In this document: piece after piece, positions 63,232-64,000 of the stretch
Layout of the letters: every line of letters begins with the position of its first letter
Position numbering within the stretch: the stretch's first letter is position 1
NCBI GenBank assembly: GCA_934045075.1
Contig: OW203738.1
Span: 930,001 to 994,000 of the forward strand
Source: Yponomeuta sedellus
Lineage: Eukaryota; Arthropoda; Insecta; Lepidoptera; Yponomeutidae
DNA length: 64,000 nt
Direction of reading: 5' to 3'
The notes under the pieces: model-generated
Seen by the model: only the letters and a program-made list of their open reading frames with translations
Database searches by the model: none
Told to the model about the DNA's origin: nothing
Position numbers and translations under genes: made by a program

Positions 63232-63278
63232 TTTTTTAGAAAGTGTGTAGGTATGTTTCCTACACACTTTCTAAAAAA
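63232..63278. repeat. Perfect hairpin, 20-bp arms
   Basis: TTTTTTAGAAAGTGTGTAGG, 7-nt loop, exact complement. It follows directly on a family A tail. Confidence 0.92.
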
Positions 63279-63279
63279 C

Positions 63280-63425
63280 TTCATCACGTCTAAACGGCTG
63301 GAGCGATTATGGTACGGAGTTATGTGACACCTTGGATTAACCCATAGGCTACGTGTTACTGCGGGATAATACCTTATTCCCATGATAACTCCGCGGGGCA
63401 CAGCCAGTACTAAAATAAAGTCACA
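63280..63425 (-). repeat. Insect LINE/SINE 3' region (as 20.5 kb)
   Basis: CATCACGTCTAAACGGCTGG, CCCATAGGCTACGTGTTACT and ACTCCGCGGGGCACAGCCAG. Confidence 0.6.
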
Positions 63426-63580
63426 AAGGTTCACCCAGAAAAAAGTCACTGGTATCAAACCAAAAACCACGCGGTTGCTAGCCCACCATCCTACCGGTGC
63501 CACCACCGCATCGGCATAAAAGCAGCTACTAGTTTTATGTATAGTATTTTCTAAGGTTAACGAGCACTAGTCACAATACA

Positions 63581-63851
63581 AACTGTTTTTTATACGGATT
63601 TTACTCGTTTATTACATTTTTACAGCTTTATTTATTGCATTCGGCGCTTTTTCAGGTGCCGTGGTCTCAGATGACTGGTCATCCGAGACCACAGCACCTG
63701 AAAAAGTGCCGAAACGTCGCAAAATTGTAATAATTTAATAAACGAGTAAAATCCGTATCGATATCGACATCAATCATTTCTATGTCCCCCCTGTTGGGGC
63801 ACGGGTCTCTTTATGCATACTAGGAAGGTGTAAAATCCGTATTAAACAGTT
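63581..63851. mobile_element. Foldback element interrupted by a SINE tail
   Basis: Arms start AACTGTTTTTTATACGGATT and end with its complement. The inner arm TTTTTCAGGTGCCGTGGTCT pairs closely with AGACCACAGCACCTGAAAAA. Excluding the 63759-63829 insert and its duplicated site, the arms are about 95 bp. Confidence 0.85.
63759..63829 (-). repeat. 5S-derived SINE tail inserted with 13-bp duplication
   Basis: GTAAAATCCGTAT stands on both sides (63746-63758 and 63830-63842). The insert is the reversed 3' end of the family (TATGTCCCCCCTGTTGGGGC), strongly 5'-truncated. Confidence 0.88.
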
Positions 63852-64000
63852 CTTATTAGTTTTATTTATTTTTCTTCCCCCGGTAATCCGCCGAAGGAGG
63901 ATCCATGAATCGCTTCAGATCCTCCAGGTGACAGTACCAAGTGTCCCCCTGGCTTAGCAGGAGTTGTGCCGGCCCTTATCTCACAGTAACCGTGTTCGAC
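63852..64000. other. Window end, unassigned
   Basis: GC-richer segment (CCGCCGAAGGAGGATCCATG). It may continue as a gene or repeat to the right; nothing can be called. Confidence 0.3.

Noticed and set aside
63852..64000. Coding exon at the right edge
   Set aside because: The GC-richer end is too short to judge and no frame gives a recognisable protein.

Overview
The window looks like an AT-rich piece of an insect genome, most probably a moth or butterfly. The evidence is the dense mixture of short interspersed repeats whose tails carry 'CAGCAGTGG' (the C-terminal coding end of RTE-type LINEs), several tRNA-headed SINE families, and decayed LINE fragments. I recognise no host protein-coding gene and no functional cellular tRNA or rRNA gene.

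Region 1 (1 to about 11.2 kb) is a nearly complete, uninterrupted Polinton/Maverick (adintovirus-like) element, cut only by the left window edge. A protein-primed B-family DNA polymerase runs rightward. A small two-exon gene follows on the same strand. Nine leftward genes then encode, in transcription order from the right: packaging ATPase, a conserved Polinton protein of unknown role, a small coiled-coil/fibre-like protein, chromodomain integrase, a phospholipase-A2-fold membrane-active virion protein, adenain-like protease, penton, a 48-residue peptide, major capsid protein and a Cys/His-rich protein. Together these would supply replication, integration, virion assembly, maturation, DNA packaging and probably membrane penetration. 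All reading frames seen here are open, so the insertion is recent or was copied recently. Four junctions are stop/start ATGA overlaps, which is unusual for a eukaryotic element. A 114-bp near-perfect palindrome lies just beyond the ATPase, where the terminal inverted repeat is expected.

Region 2 (11.2 to 60.6 kb) is repeat-packed DNA without genes. The commonest family (about 18 copies) is a SINE of about 340-360 bp whose 5' part resembles the internal promoter region of 5S rRNA. Others are a tRNA-like SINE with a near-complete cloverleaf (family A), further tRNA-headed families (C, E, F), family B that shares its 3' end with an RTE-like LINE, families D and I, and LINE C-terminal scraps. There are also discrete DNA-transposon derivatives: a piggyBac-type MITE with TTAA duplication (17.0-17.6 kb), a hAT-like MITE (30.5-30.8 kb), a TIR MITE (38.7-39.0 kb), long-arm foldbacks (47.3-47.8 kb, 48.0-48.3 kb) and several perfect palindromes.

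Region 3 (60.7 to 64 kb) has a 5'-truncated RTE-clade reverse transcriptase with an open 369-codon frame, another 5S-derived SINE, and a foldback element interrupted by a SINE tail with a clear 13-bp target duplication.

All functional calls come from reading motifs by eye. No database search was possible, and repeat boundaries are accurate to roughly 5-15 bp unless a TIR or duplication fixes them.
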